Of a stretch of 64,000 bases of DNA, positions 53,400 through 64,000 are shown piece by piece. How positions within the stretch are numbered: position 1 is the stretch's first letter; each line of letters starts with the position of its first letter. This stretch comes from Chrysomallon squamiferum (lineage: Eukaryota > Mollusca > Gastropoda > Neomphalida > Peltospiridae). The stretch spans positions 20,791,913-20,855,912 of the forward strand of contig CM022673.1 of NCBI GenBank assembly GCA_012295275.1, in the 5' to 3' direction. The notes beneath the pieces are model-generated. The model had not been told where the DNA came from. It saw only the letters and a list, made by a program, of their open reading frames with translations, and did no database searches. Both the position numbers and the translations under genes were made by a program.

Positions 53400-54375
53400 G
53401 GATCACTATTAGAACTAGCCTTATTAAGGTTGGGGACTTGGGATTAGGTTTAGATGTTGGGCTAGGGTTACAGTTATTTGAAGTTTATTTTGAGTCTTAT
53501 GATAATCTGGAAAACAGTTTTATGATCAGAGTTAGTACAAGTGTTAGCATTAGAATTAAGTTTAACCACTTCGTTAGGTTTAGATTTAAAGTTAGGGATA
53601 GAGCCTGGGTTAGGGTTAGGGTTATGTAAATTTTATTATGAGTGTTATGATAACGTGGAAAATAGAATTAAGGTTGGGGACTTGAGTAGGATTAGGTTTA
53701 GAAGATGGGCTAGGGTTAGGGTTATAGTTATGGTTAGAGTTAGGTTTAGGCTTAATGTTAGGGTTAGGGTTAGGGTTGGAGTTACGGTTATTTAAAGTTT
53801 ATTATGAGTCTTATGATAATCTGGAAAACAGTTTTATACACTTGGATAGGACTAGGTTTACAAGTTGGGCTACCGTTAGTGTTAGGGATATATTTATTTA
53901 AAATTTTTATGAGTTTAATTGTAACGTTTAAGATGAGGGGTAGAAATGGTTCTATCATGAGAATGAAGGTCAGGCACTTCTTTACCTTCAGAGATAGGGT
54001 TAGGCTCAGGGTTAGGGTTAGGATTAGGGTTAGGTTTATGTAAATTTTATTATGAATGTTATTATAACGTGCAAAATAATTTTAGGATGAGGATTAGAAG
54101 TAGCGTTAGCGTAAGAATTGAGGTTGGGGACTTGGGTAGGATTTACTTTAGAAGTTGGGTTAGTGTTAGGCTTAGGTTTAGGTTTAGGATCAGGGTTAGG
54201 GTTTTTTAATGTTTATTATGAATCTGATGATAATGTGGAAAACAGTTTTCTGATCAGGGTTAGAGAAGGTGTTAACATAACAATTAAGATTTCGCACTTC
54301 TTTATCGTCAGAGTTAGGCCTTAGGGCTTAGTCTGAGGGTTAGGGTTAGGGTTAGGGTTATGTAAATTTTATTAT
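53400..54375 (+). repeat. Telomere-like composite satellite, TTAGGG-oriented arm
   Basis: Short runs of gggttagggttaggg alternate with two spacer types: aaagtttattatgagtctta-like and gtaaattttattatgagtgt-like. Spacers recur at about 53482, 53629, 53797, 54041, 54209 and 54361, giving a higher-order period of about 315 bp. The hexamer runs are short and mutated. Gly/Leu/Val-rich open frames are repeat translations. Confidence 0.85.
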
Positions 54376-54399
54376 GAGTGTTATCATTACATGCTCGTA

Positions 54400-56200
54400 A
54401 ACAACCCTTAAATAACCCTAGCTCTAAGGCTAACCCTAACCCCAACCCTAACCTTTCCTGAATCTCAAATTCTAAAACTAATCCTACGCAAGTCCCCAAC
54501 GTTAATCCTTACCCTAACGCTACTTCCAATTGTGACTATCAAATTATTTTGGACATTATTATAACACTCGTCATAAAATTTTAAAAACATTATCTCTAAG
54601 CCTAAACATAACCCTAACCCTTACACTAACACTAAGTCTAACCTTAACCTTTACCGAATATCAAATCTTAGATCTAATCATATGCAAGACCCCAACGTTA
54701 ATTCGTACCCCAACGCTACTTCCAGTAGTAACCCTCGAATTATTTTGGACATTATCATAACAGTCGTCATAAAATGTACATAACCCTTTGTCGAATCCTA
54801 ACCCTAACCTTTACCCCAGCTAAACTTCTAAACCTAATCTTTCGCAAGTCTACCCTAAATTTCAAATTCTAAAGCTAAACAACCTAATCTTTGGCAAGTC
54901 TACATCATTAATTCTTGCCTTAACGGTACTTCCAACAGTGACCCTCAAATTATTTTGGACACTATCATAACATTCGAAATGAAATCATAAGGCTAACCCT
55001 AACCCTAACCCTAACCCAATTTCAAATTCTAATCTTACGCTAGTCCCCACCCCTACTTCCAATCGTTACCATCAAATTATTTTGGACATTATCATAACAT
55101 TCGTCATAAAATTTATATAACCATGGGTCGAATCCTACCCTAATCCTATCCCTAACCAATATCAAATTCTAAACCTAAACCCCTACGCAAGTCCCCAACG
55201 TTAATTCTTATCCGAACGCTACATCCAGTCGTGACCCTTAAATTATTTTGCACATTAAGATAACACTCGTAATACAATTTAGAAAATAATAACTGTAACC
55301 CGAATCCTAACTCTAAGCCTAACCCTAGCTCAATTTTCTATGATCCTAATCCTTTACCATTACAATTTCTATACCTAATCTTTAATTTCGATACATCTAA
55401 TAGTAACCCTAAAGAAATCCCTTCTAATCTTTCAAATTCTCCCTAATTAGTTCCAATGGACCATCAGATTATTTTGGACATTACATAACACTGGTAATAC
55501 AATTTAAATAACCCTAGCTCTAAGATTATCCTTAACCCTAACCCTAAACTTAAATAACACATTAAGATAACCTAACCTAAACCTAGATCAAATTCTATAC
55601 CTAATCGTAAGTCCCATCTTTAATTCTCCCGCAAGTCGCAACATTGATTCTTACGAGAATGCAACTTCCAATCGTGACCCTCAGTTTATTTTAGCGATTA
55701 TCATGACACTCGTCATAAATTTTAAATCACCCTAACCCTATCCCTAACCCTAACCCTAGCCCAACTTCTAAACCTAATCCTATCGAAGTCCCCAACCTTA
55801 ATTCTTACGCTAAGGGCACTTCTAATCGTGATCCTAAAATTATTTTGCACGTTATCATAACACTCATAATAAATTTGCATAAACCTAACCATCACCCTAA
55901 CCTTAACTGACGGTAGGAGTGCCTGACCTTCATTCTCATGCTAACACCATTTCTAACCCTCATCTTAAAACTGTTTTGCACATTACAATTAAACTGATAA
56001 TAAACTTTAAATAACCCTAAACCTAACCTTAACCCTAACCCTAACCCAGGCTCTATCCCTAACTCTAAACCTAACCCTAATGACGTCCCTAATTCTACTC
56101 TAACAGTAATACTAACCCTCATCATAAAACTGTTTTCCAGATTATCATAAAATTCATAATAAACTTTAGATAACCCTAACTCTAAACCTAACTCTTTGCC
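54400..56200 (-). repeat. Telomere-like composite satellite, CCCTAA-oriented arm
   Basis: The same composite unit in inverted orientation: ccctaaccctaa runs alternate with spacers such as aaattattttggacattatc and cataacactcgtcataaaat, roughly ten times. Together with the left arm this makes a head-to-head inverted repeat with its centre near 54385. Confidence 0.85.
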
Positions 56201-57941
56201 AAAGTTCTACGAAATAAACGGCGAAAAGTTGCTAAAATACTCTTTCCGCCTGAAATTAATCTTATTACATATTTACAATATTTCGGGTGCAATAATATAA
56301 TTTTTGTTTACATTTACCTATAATGGGAACCATTTCTCACACGAGAAAATATTTACTTAAGTCTAAGTTGATTACATTTACACTTGTGTAATTTTTCAGT
56401 TTAAGTCGATTCTCACCCATTTGCTGTTCATGTCCTCTCTGAACACTTGCATCTTCCCAGTTAACACCCGTTTTAATCAAACAAATCGGTGCTATTACTA
56501 AAGTAGAGTAAGTTTTAAATACAGAATCTTACTTACTTTGAATAGCAGGAGAATGACTGTAATAATTATAAAAATTGTTTAACAAAATAATGTAAATAGA
56601 TCTCATGCTTTTGAGAATCAAATTTAATGAAGCATCTTCTAAATTATTAAACTAATTTACAAAATAAACAACAAAAGAAAACAACCTAATAATGAAAATA
56701 ATGTAAAATTAAAGTTAGGAAGGCTTACAGCATTATTAATTCCATGGTTCTCAATATATGGCAGTAGTGGACCTACATTGTTGGGGGCATTGAACCTTAA
56801 ACTGTCAAGGGGTCTTTGCTAACTGCAACGAGTTATGGTTAATCATGTTTTCGCAACAAGAGTCATGACGTCTGTTAGATGTGTAAATCTATTTCGGCGT
56901 GGTCAAACGAAAAACAAAATACTACTACGACTACTACCACTAGTACTAATACTATATAATAACAATAATGGAGTCGATGTTCATTCTGAAACAGAAGATT
57001 CAAATGGTTAATGAATTATAGATTACACAATATAAATAATTATTATTTTGTGACTTGCAAATTTACCAAATTTTTATCTTGCCTTAGATTCCCTCAGGAT
57101 CTAGTTTTATTAATAACCTACTTAATTAGACTTCTTAAAAAAAAAAAAAAAAAAAAAAAAAATGAAAGAAAGAAGAAAAAGAAAGAAAGAAAAATAACAA
57201 TAACGTCATTAATGCTAAAATTTCATCATGCACACACACACCAGATACATTCAGTTTTAGAAAATATCTACAGGTCACATTCTGTAGTGTTTATTTTGGT
57301 AACTCCGACAATCGGGAAGCACTCAAGAAACAAAGTTTTGATTCTACCTATATAATAATTATAATTTTATAAAATAATAATAATAACAAAGTGTAATGCT
57401 AAAAAGAACGCTTCACCAACACAAATTATTATATCATTACTTTTGATTTTAATGGCAGCTATGTCGTGTTTTAAATTAAAATAATTAGGTTTCCTCATTG
57501 TCTTGTTCACTACGTACACAAGTCTTTTTTCCCCCCAGAAAATATATAATTAATAGTGTTATATGTTTGCGTTTTGACATGCACGAGACAATAATTATTA
57601 TGATTAAATAAAATGATTATGTTATCGCGAAATACTTTGTATAGTTTACCTTTGAAAATTAGAAAAAGATTTCGTGCCCTGTTTACTACTACCAAAAGAT
57701 CTCCTGGCCAAACTGGCCTAATTTTATGATAGAAGAAATAATCGCTAAGTAAACGGATTCGGATCTGTAGGAATTGACTTATTGCAAATTGTCACGCCAC
57801 GATCGACCAGATGGAATTGTGGACACACGATATAAAAGAATGGTTTTGTAAATAACCGGATAATTACAGCGGTTTGAAAACCAACGAAATGCCAAGGAAA
57901 ATAGGTAACATGACGATAAACTCATACGAGAAAGTAAGATT

Positions 57942-58082
57942 ATGTTTGACAAAATAGCTGAAGTCGTTAACTCAGATGAGAATATAATTACGTTTGAGAA
58001 ACTAGATGCAGTTATTACAATACTTCTTGATGTGTACAATGTTGTGGAACTGTGCAGTGTACTGGTGTTGTGTAAGACATGA
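57942..58082 (+). CDS. Small ORF, 46 codons, unidentified
   Basis: MFDKIAEVVNSDENIITFEK at the start has an amphipathic, coding-like composition. It lies about 110 bp downstream of TATAAAAG. The DNA from about 57917 to 58015 looks like two imperfect direct copies of about 50 bp (aactcatacgagaaagtaag / aactcagatgagaatataat). No family recognised; it may be a chance ORF or a decayed gene piece. Confidence 0.15.
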   Translation: MFDKIAEVVNSDENIITFEKLDAVITILLDVYNVVELCSVLVLCKT

Positions 58083-58154
58083 ACTTATTCAAGTATCTTA
58101 GTGTAAGGTAATTTTCACAAAGTGTTGTTTAGTTTGTATTAGTTCTTCTACTGC

Positions 58155-58190
58155 TATTACTACTACTACTACTACTACTACTGCTGCTGC

Positions 58191-58238
<48 letters not shown>
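58155..58238. repeat. (TAC/TGC)n-(TAA)n triplet microsatellite
   Basis: CTA/CTG triplets followed by about 15 AAT units. Confidence 0.9.
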
Positions 58239-58241
<3 letters not shown>

Positions 58242-58568
58242 GAACTAGAACAACAGCGACTAAATGCGTAACTTGGGGAAAAAAAGAGGAAGTATTTGAT
58301 TATTATTATTTATAACACGTGAAATATGGATATAACAATAATTATAACTCACAAGGTTCATATATTTATCAACAGATAATTAAAAATAATAAATAAATAA
58401 ATAGTAACAGTAACAAAACAAAACAACAAAAAAAAACATAACAATAATGAAAATAACAACAATATTAAAATAATAATAAAAAACCATAACTTTTGAACAT
58501 TCTGTCTCTTTAATTTTATTTTAATTTTTTTTGTTATTTAATTTAATTTTTTTTTTTTTTTAATTTTT

Positions 58569-60247
58569 ATGACAAAGATAAAGATGATGAAGTGGAAACT
58601 TAGCTGGCTTGTCATTGTTGTGACTATTGATTCTATTGAAGGTCAAGGTTAGAATATAATAATAAATATAATTCTTCTTCTGTCTGTTCTGTGTATATAT
58701 AAAGTGGCACACATGCATACACATATGCACAAACACCCATTGTAACTGCTTTTGTTACAATGTTCTTGTGAAAATACGAAGCAATAATTATTATTCATTC
58801 TTCGAAATTATATTTTGTTAATTCTGTTTAACTAATCTTAGTTAAAAAGGAAATATGAGAAAGAAAGAGTACATATATTGTATTATTTTAATGATGTGTG
58901 TGTGTGTGTGTGTGTGTGTTCACTATTTTTTAATTTTTATTATTATTATTATTATTTTTTTTTTTTTTTTTGGTTTATCAGGAAAATGGAAGGGAATGCT
59001 TGCCGACAATAACGACTGGTATTACATGATCGACCACGGTCTTGATATCATGTCAAAGAACTGGTTAATCATCGGTATCAAGGCTTGTCAAGGGGCAGAA
59101 ATGCTGTTTTTGGAAAAACACAAAGTGGTTAAGTACGTATACGTGAGACTTGGTGACAAGTCAACAGGCATAGAAAAGCACAGCACATTTGCAGACAAAC
59201 ACTGCGCTTTAGGCACATGTTCGACGGGTGACGAAAAAACCATGCCTCTCCTCAACTGTAATAAATATATCCCATTATGGTTCAAGTGGAACAATAAAGG
59301 ATTGTTTACAGTTGGTGTTGGACTTGATGTTGGGAATAATAAAATTTTGCTACAGATGGACTACGCTGACACATTTGATCTACGCTTGGTTAAGGTTTCC
59401 ATGAAGACATCGGATAAAGGGACTTGGTTATTTCTCTTAGGTAAGTATTTCTTAAGTCTCTTACATGCGAAGTATGCACTATTTTAAGAACTGAAAAATA
59501 AATATACATTTTCTCGAATATCTTTACTAGACATAATATAAAATAAAACCAAATACGGAAGTAAGTAAACAATAATAAAAACAGCAGCAACATTCATCAT
59601 AATCATCATTTGTGTACTTTTTTCTTCCATATAAACATTAGAAATTTGTTTATAATCTCTCTTACCTTTACTTTTCCTTTTATTTTATTTTATTATTATT
59701 TTTATTTCTTTATTATTATTATTATTACTGATTTTTTTTCTTCTCAATATAGATAATCCACCTGTATTTTCATTTCCATCCACTTACACAAACACCAGCA
59801 TCGAGGTTAGAGAAGACATTGCTATTGGAAACGAGGTTGTGGCGCTGGCTGCTACTGACCCGGAAGGGGATTCTTTGACCTTCACTGTAGTAGGGATGCA
59901 CGCAGATGTATTTGTTTGTGATGGCACCTCGCTAAAAACAAATCGATCTCTTGATTACGAAACAAGGAGAAGTTATTACATCACAATCGAGTAATTACCT
60001 GTTGTCTGTTTCATAAATAAATAAAAATAGGACTATCAATGTACGAAGCCTTTAACAGTATCATTTACAACTAAATTTCAGTTACAACTATCATAAAGTA
60101 CGTCATCATCATCATCATCATTATCATCATCATTATCATTAAGCTGATTTTTATGAGGCCATGTTATAGATATGAAAATATACATATGTAATACATTTAC
60201 AGTGATAATCATAGTAAAACGTAGAACAACAAAAACAAAACAGCAGC

Positions 60248-60289
<42 letters not shown>

Positions 60290-60297
60290 AATAATAA

Positions 60298-60341
<44 letters not shown>

Positions 60342-61048
60342 ATAATAATAATAATAATAATAATAAAACAGGCTCAAGGACAAAAGGAATACGGTTGTAG
60401 CACCAATTGCTGTCCATGTAGTTAATGTCATTGATGAGACACCGTCCATCATACTGCCAAGCATCATCTCGATGCCTGAAGAGCTACTTAATGGCACATC
60501 ACTCGCCGGATTTTACTTCATTTCTGACAGAGATTTCAATGACACTCTGAGTTACAACATTACAGGTGAGCAAGGGATTTAGGACATGGGTTAATTGGAA
60601 TATATCTGATATTTTCTAAGAAAATCCAATAATACTAATGAGTATATTCTCAATCCAGGAACAGACAAACAGCCAACCTACTAACCAAAGAAAGTTAGAA
60701 AGAAATTAAAGAAAAAGTTCGGTTATCGACTTGTAGTACTTGTATTAGTAATGAAATGCCTAAGACTTCTCTAAATCGCATTCGTTTCAGGGCCAGACAG
60801 CGGTTTCTTCACAATAGACACTAACACAAGTGCCCTCGTAGTCAGGAAGAGAGTCGATCGAGACGGCACGGCTGGTAAGAAGCAGTTAGAAATAACTGTA
60901 ATCGTGACAGACTCAGGCAATTTGAAAGCGGTATCAGATATCGTCATCACCGTGATGGACGTAAACGACAACCCTCCTTTGTTTTCGCAACCCTTTTACG
61001 TCACAGAAGCAAAAGAAAATGCTGGAAACGGTATGAATAATAATAATA

Positions 61049-61083
<35 letters not shown>

Positions 61084-61829
61084 GATCATGATAAATAAAA
61101 TAAATCGTCTGGTTTAATTTGTAATATTTACTGTTCATTTCATGAATACATTTTGCTGTATTTTGATTTATTCATGCAAAAGATACTGAACATATTTAAA
61201 AGTTAAAACTGGATAAATGGCCTACCTTTCGTTTGTAAATTTTCTTATAATTGCTTATTTGCTGATTACAAAGTGTAACACCTGTATGACATAGATCTCG
61301 AACTGATCAGTTCTATACGTCATGATCCTTTCCTTTTTCATATTTCAAACAAAACCAACAACAACAAAAGGCCTGAAGATCCTTCACTTAAACTGCTCAG
61401 ACGCAGATGATGGCGTTAATGGAGATACGGAGCTTTCCATCATCAGCGGAGACGACCCCCGACCCCATTTTACCATGACAGGGCAGGACCTGTATGTTGA
61501 CTCTGATACGATAGATTATGAATCACTAAACCAAAGTGATTTTACGTACACTTTGACAGTCCAGTGTACCGACAACCCACGAGAGGGCAACACGTATACA
61601 GCTTCCGCTGTAGTAACCGTTAAGGTCTCGTGTTAACAAAAAACTCCCCAGAAACGTAATATAAGAACAAAGTAATACAAGCTAGTTGATAGCGGCAGAT
61701 GTACATGGAACAGTACAGTTAAAGATAAAATAATATTTAATAGACAAATAATCGTAATAATAGCAAAACCGATAATAATAATGGATAATATTAACAGTCT
61801 CTGTAACATCAACAATAACAACAACAACA

Positions 61830-61877
<48 letters not shown>

Positions 61878-62951
61878 GTAATAATAATAATAAAATGAAC
61901 TTTATAATATATTTAGATTCTACCAGATAATGAACATAAACCCAAGTGGCTGAGGCCACTGACTGATGCTAAAGGTGTGTTTCCAGAAATAACTTACAAT
62001 GAGGACATAGCGCCATCTACCGTGATTGAAACATTTTCGGCGACAGATAATGATTTGGGAAATGACGGGTTACTTAGTTATGACATAATATCTGTTACAA
62101 CTAGTAAGTGTGCGAATTAAAATTGTTATCTTTCCACTTTATTATTATTCTTATTATTCTTATTCTTATTCTTATTCTTATTCTTATTCTTATTCTTATT
62201 ATTATTATTATTTCTGTCTTATAAAGTGTGAGGTGCAGTAGGTCACATTAGCATGTATTTTCCCATTCTAGTCAGTGTTCCAAGAGCTTATCAAAGGAAT
62301 GATATATGCTTTCCTATTTGACTGAAGCAGCTATGAAAAAGAGTAGAGCACTGCTTGTGGATTTCCTTTCTAATTATCTGTTTTGTATTTAACTCAGTTA
62401 TGCAGTGTACACATAGATTAAAAATGTATTCAGTGCCGCTTTCGTTCTTCTTTTATCACATCCTACAAAACAGATATTTAGTATAATGCAATACCAATCT
62501 CTTTAAACAGATATATCAATTTAATATTCAGATGATGGTTCTTCTGTAACGAATTACTTCTTGATGGAAAGCGTCAGTGGGGTTCTTCGTACAGCAACAA
62601 ACTTGGATCGAGACAAAGCCACCGGAGGATTTCAATATTTTGATATTGTTGTCATGGCGACGGATCACGGAACTCCTCAAAAAACGTTATGGGAACATTG
62701 CGATTTAATTTAAACAACGTAAATGATAATCCGTCCACATTTGATCAGACGTTCTACAACGTGACGCTTCCAGAAAACACTGCTCCGACATACGTGATTA
62801 TAAAAGAATTTTTCACTGATTATGACGGCGATGCTGTTACTGTCTTTGTGACTGGGGATTGGTCCGATATGTTTTATGTTAATAATGAAAGTGTACTACT
62901 CGCAAAACCACTGGATTACGAAGTTACACCATACATGATAGCAATTATTAG
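58569..62951 (+). CDS. Secreted/membrane cadherin with N-terminal farnesoic-acid-methyltransferase-like domain, 5' part
   Basis: Exons 58569-58647, 58982-59440, 59753-59990, 60372-60565, 60791-61030, 61371-61624, 61917-62103 and 62532-62951 join in phase; the gene continues past the right edge. Residues 1-25 are a signal peptide (MKWKLSWLVIVVTIDS core). Residues ~30-178 resemble the Methyltransf_FA (FAMeT) fold: WLIIGIKACQGAEMLFL, a central LWFKWNNKGLFTVGVG and a final TSDKGTW. From D180 come about five cadherin repeats with calcium motifs: DNPPVF, ATDPEGD, LDYE, SDRDFND, VDRD, MDVNDNPP, CSDADDG, IDYE, ATDNDLG, LDRD, NVNDNPS, TDYDGD. Cadherins mediate calcium-dependent adhesion; no membrane segment is in view. 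In the last exon the frame breaks at the A-run 62679-62684; one extra A would keep the cadherin frame, otherwise a stop occurs at 62711-62713. Confidence 0.85.
58894..58971. repeat. (TG)n, (ATT)n and poly(T) before exon 2
   Basis: TG run, then ATT units, then a T-run that serves as the polypyrimidine tract of the exon 2 acceptor (tttatcag). Confidence 0.85.
60091..60366. repeat. (ATC)n and (ACA)n-(TAC)n-(TAA)n triplet arrays
   Basis: CAT/ATC triplets at 60101-60140; then about 16 ACA, 14 TAC and 8 TAA units at 60238-60365, ending 6 bp before the exon 4 acceptor AG. Confidence 0.9.
61037..61085. repeat. (AAT)n-(GAT)n array just after exon 5 donor
   Basis: AAT then about 11 GAT triplets begin 7 bp after the donor at 61031. 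If read through, it would add an Asn/Asp tail. Confidence 0.9.
61818..61896. repeat. (ACA)n-(AAT)n array before exon 7
   Basis: A few ACA triplets and about 22 AAT/AGT units end about 20 bp before the exon 7 acceptor. Confidence 0.9.
62140..62211. repeat. (TTATTC)n-(ATT)n array in intron 7
   Basis: Hexanucleotide TTATTC units flanked by ATT units. Confidence 0.9.
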
Positions 62952-62955
62952 GTAC

Positions 62956-63016
<61 letters not shown>

Positions 63017-64000
63017 CACATCTCTTTTTTCTCTCTCTCTCTTCCGCCTCTCTGTCAGAGTCTGTTTTCTATTTTTCAATCTAATGATGTCAAAAGTATA
63101 ACACATTTCATCACACACACACACACACACACACACACATTCAAATAAATAAATTAATTAATTAAATAATTAATTAAAGCCCATCACCGTACCAGTCTAA
63201 TAAAAATTGTTTAAATGACAGTTAACTGTGGAATAATTTCGCATGATGAAAACAAAAAAGAAAGAAGAAATGAAAAAAGGTAGAAAATTCTGCAAATGTT
63301 CAGTCATGCCCTCTCTCTAATATTATCTTTTAAATCGGAATTTAGGATAATTTTCAAGAAAGAAACCATATAATGTTCCTTTTCTATTCACTGACTTCTT
63401 TTCGAAACGTACAAATCTCAAAAGCAATTTAATTTTTTCCGTTTCGTGACTCAAACCATAATTAACACTTTTTTAAAGGCTTAACACTTTTGTCTTTCTT
63501 TAACTGTTATTAGGTAACTGAAACACAGTGTTAACAGATTTCCTATTTTTACAGAATAAAGACATCAAAAGATATACATACAAATGAACTTAGTGAAAAA
63601 TATGTATTCATACTGATATATTTTCTGTGTGTGTAGTTTTTTTCTATATAGGTATATGAGTATATATGTATATATATATATATATTTTTTTTTTTCTGCA
63701 TGTGTGTGTGTGTGTTTGGGTCTGGGTGATTATATGTGTGTGTTTATTAACGTATATAATGTTAATAGTATTAATATATTCCATACTAGAACAACTTTAC
63801 GTATTGTTATATGTGTACATGTATGTCTCTGAATCTAGATGGATGGGTGGACAGAGGGTGACTGTGTGTATGGATGGATATAGGTATGTATATGTGCATG
63901 TGCTTTGGTGTGTGCACACATTTATGGCTGTGTCTTTGTGTGTGTGATTGTGCATTTGTTTGCATGTTTATGTGGACGTGACAGAAATTTATATCAGAGT
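62952..64000. other. Intron sequence to the right edge
   Basis: CT array, CA array (63112-63140), TA run (63664-63686) and TG-rich stretches (63700-63960). No further cadherin exon was found, so the next exon lies beyond the window. Confidence 0.5.
62963..63013. repeat. (CT)n array just after exon 8 donor
   Basis: About 25 CT units begin 11 bp after the donor AG|gtacgt at 62952. Confidence 0.9.

Larger units (their letters stand above)
56210..58568. other. Intergenic region before the cadherin-like gene
   Basis: AT-rich, with poly(A) (57136-57161), a CTA/AAT triplet array (58155-58238) and T-runs (58545-58561). A TATAAAAG at 57831-57838 is the only promoter-like element noticed. No exon assigned except the small ORF listed separately. 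Confidence 0.4.

Noticed and set aside
53360-54324. Gly/Leu/Val-rich ORFs in 53.4-56.1 kb
   Set aside because: They are translations of telomere-like hexamer repeats.
57779-58039. 86-codon minus-strand ORF
   Set aside because: Ser/Leu-rich, opposite the small plus-strand ORF, no family match.
59088-59294. Minus-strand ORF
   Set aside because: Shadow of exon 2 of the cadherin-like gene.

Overview
The window is eukaryotic nuclear DNA from an animal. It is AT-rich, has many GT-AG introns, is full of simple repeats, and uses a TTAGGG-type telomere-like motif. Protein similarity judged by eye and the many microsatellite-bearing introns suggest an invertebrate, perhaps a lophotrochozoan such as a mollusc. 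That placement is inference; no search was run.

Layout: (1) 315-5623, minus strand: the 5' part of a gene with one dsRNA-binding domain and an ADAR-type deaminase domain (ADAD/ADAR family), running off the left edge. A possible upstream exon lies at 10795-10911. (2) 5.6-13.7 kb: a microsatellite-dense intergenic stretch. (3) 13689-15349, plus: complete myotrophin gene (MTPN, 4 exons), followed by about 5 kb of AT-rich non-coding DNA that probably includes its 3' UTR. (4) 20299-27289, minus: complete RPS16 (5 coding exons). Its 5.4-kb first coding intron carries an internal tandem duplication with gene-like but broken ORFs. (5) 29041-34691, plus: complete thymidylate synthase gene (TYMS, 8 exons, one apparent GC-AG intron). 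(6) 37552-40846, plus: complete six-cysteine tetraspanin (8 exons). (7) 47808-49722, minus: complete MED18 (5 coding exons). (8) 50.3-56.2 kb: repeat block with CA tracts, a copy of the MED18 start region, a CA-rich minisatellite, and an inverted (head-to-head) array of telomere-like repeats. (9) 58569-62951, plus: the 5' end of a gene encoding a signal peptide, a farnesoic-acid-methyltransferase-like domain and about five cadherin repeats. It has one apparent 1-nt frameshift and runs off the right edge.

The genes are not an operon and share no obvious pathway. MTPN, RPS16, TYMS and MED18 are conserved housekeeping or regulatory genes; RPS16 and TYMS are divergent neighbours. Exon boundaries were set by hand from splice signals, reading phase and family conservation. 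In all six coherent gene models the phases close exactly. The exception is the cadherin exon with the frameshift.
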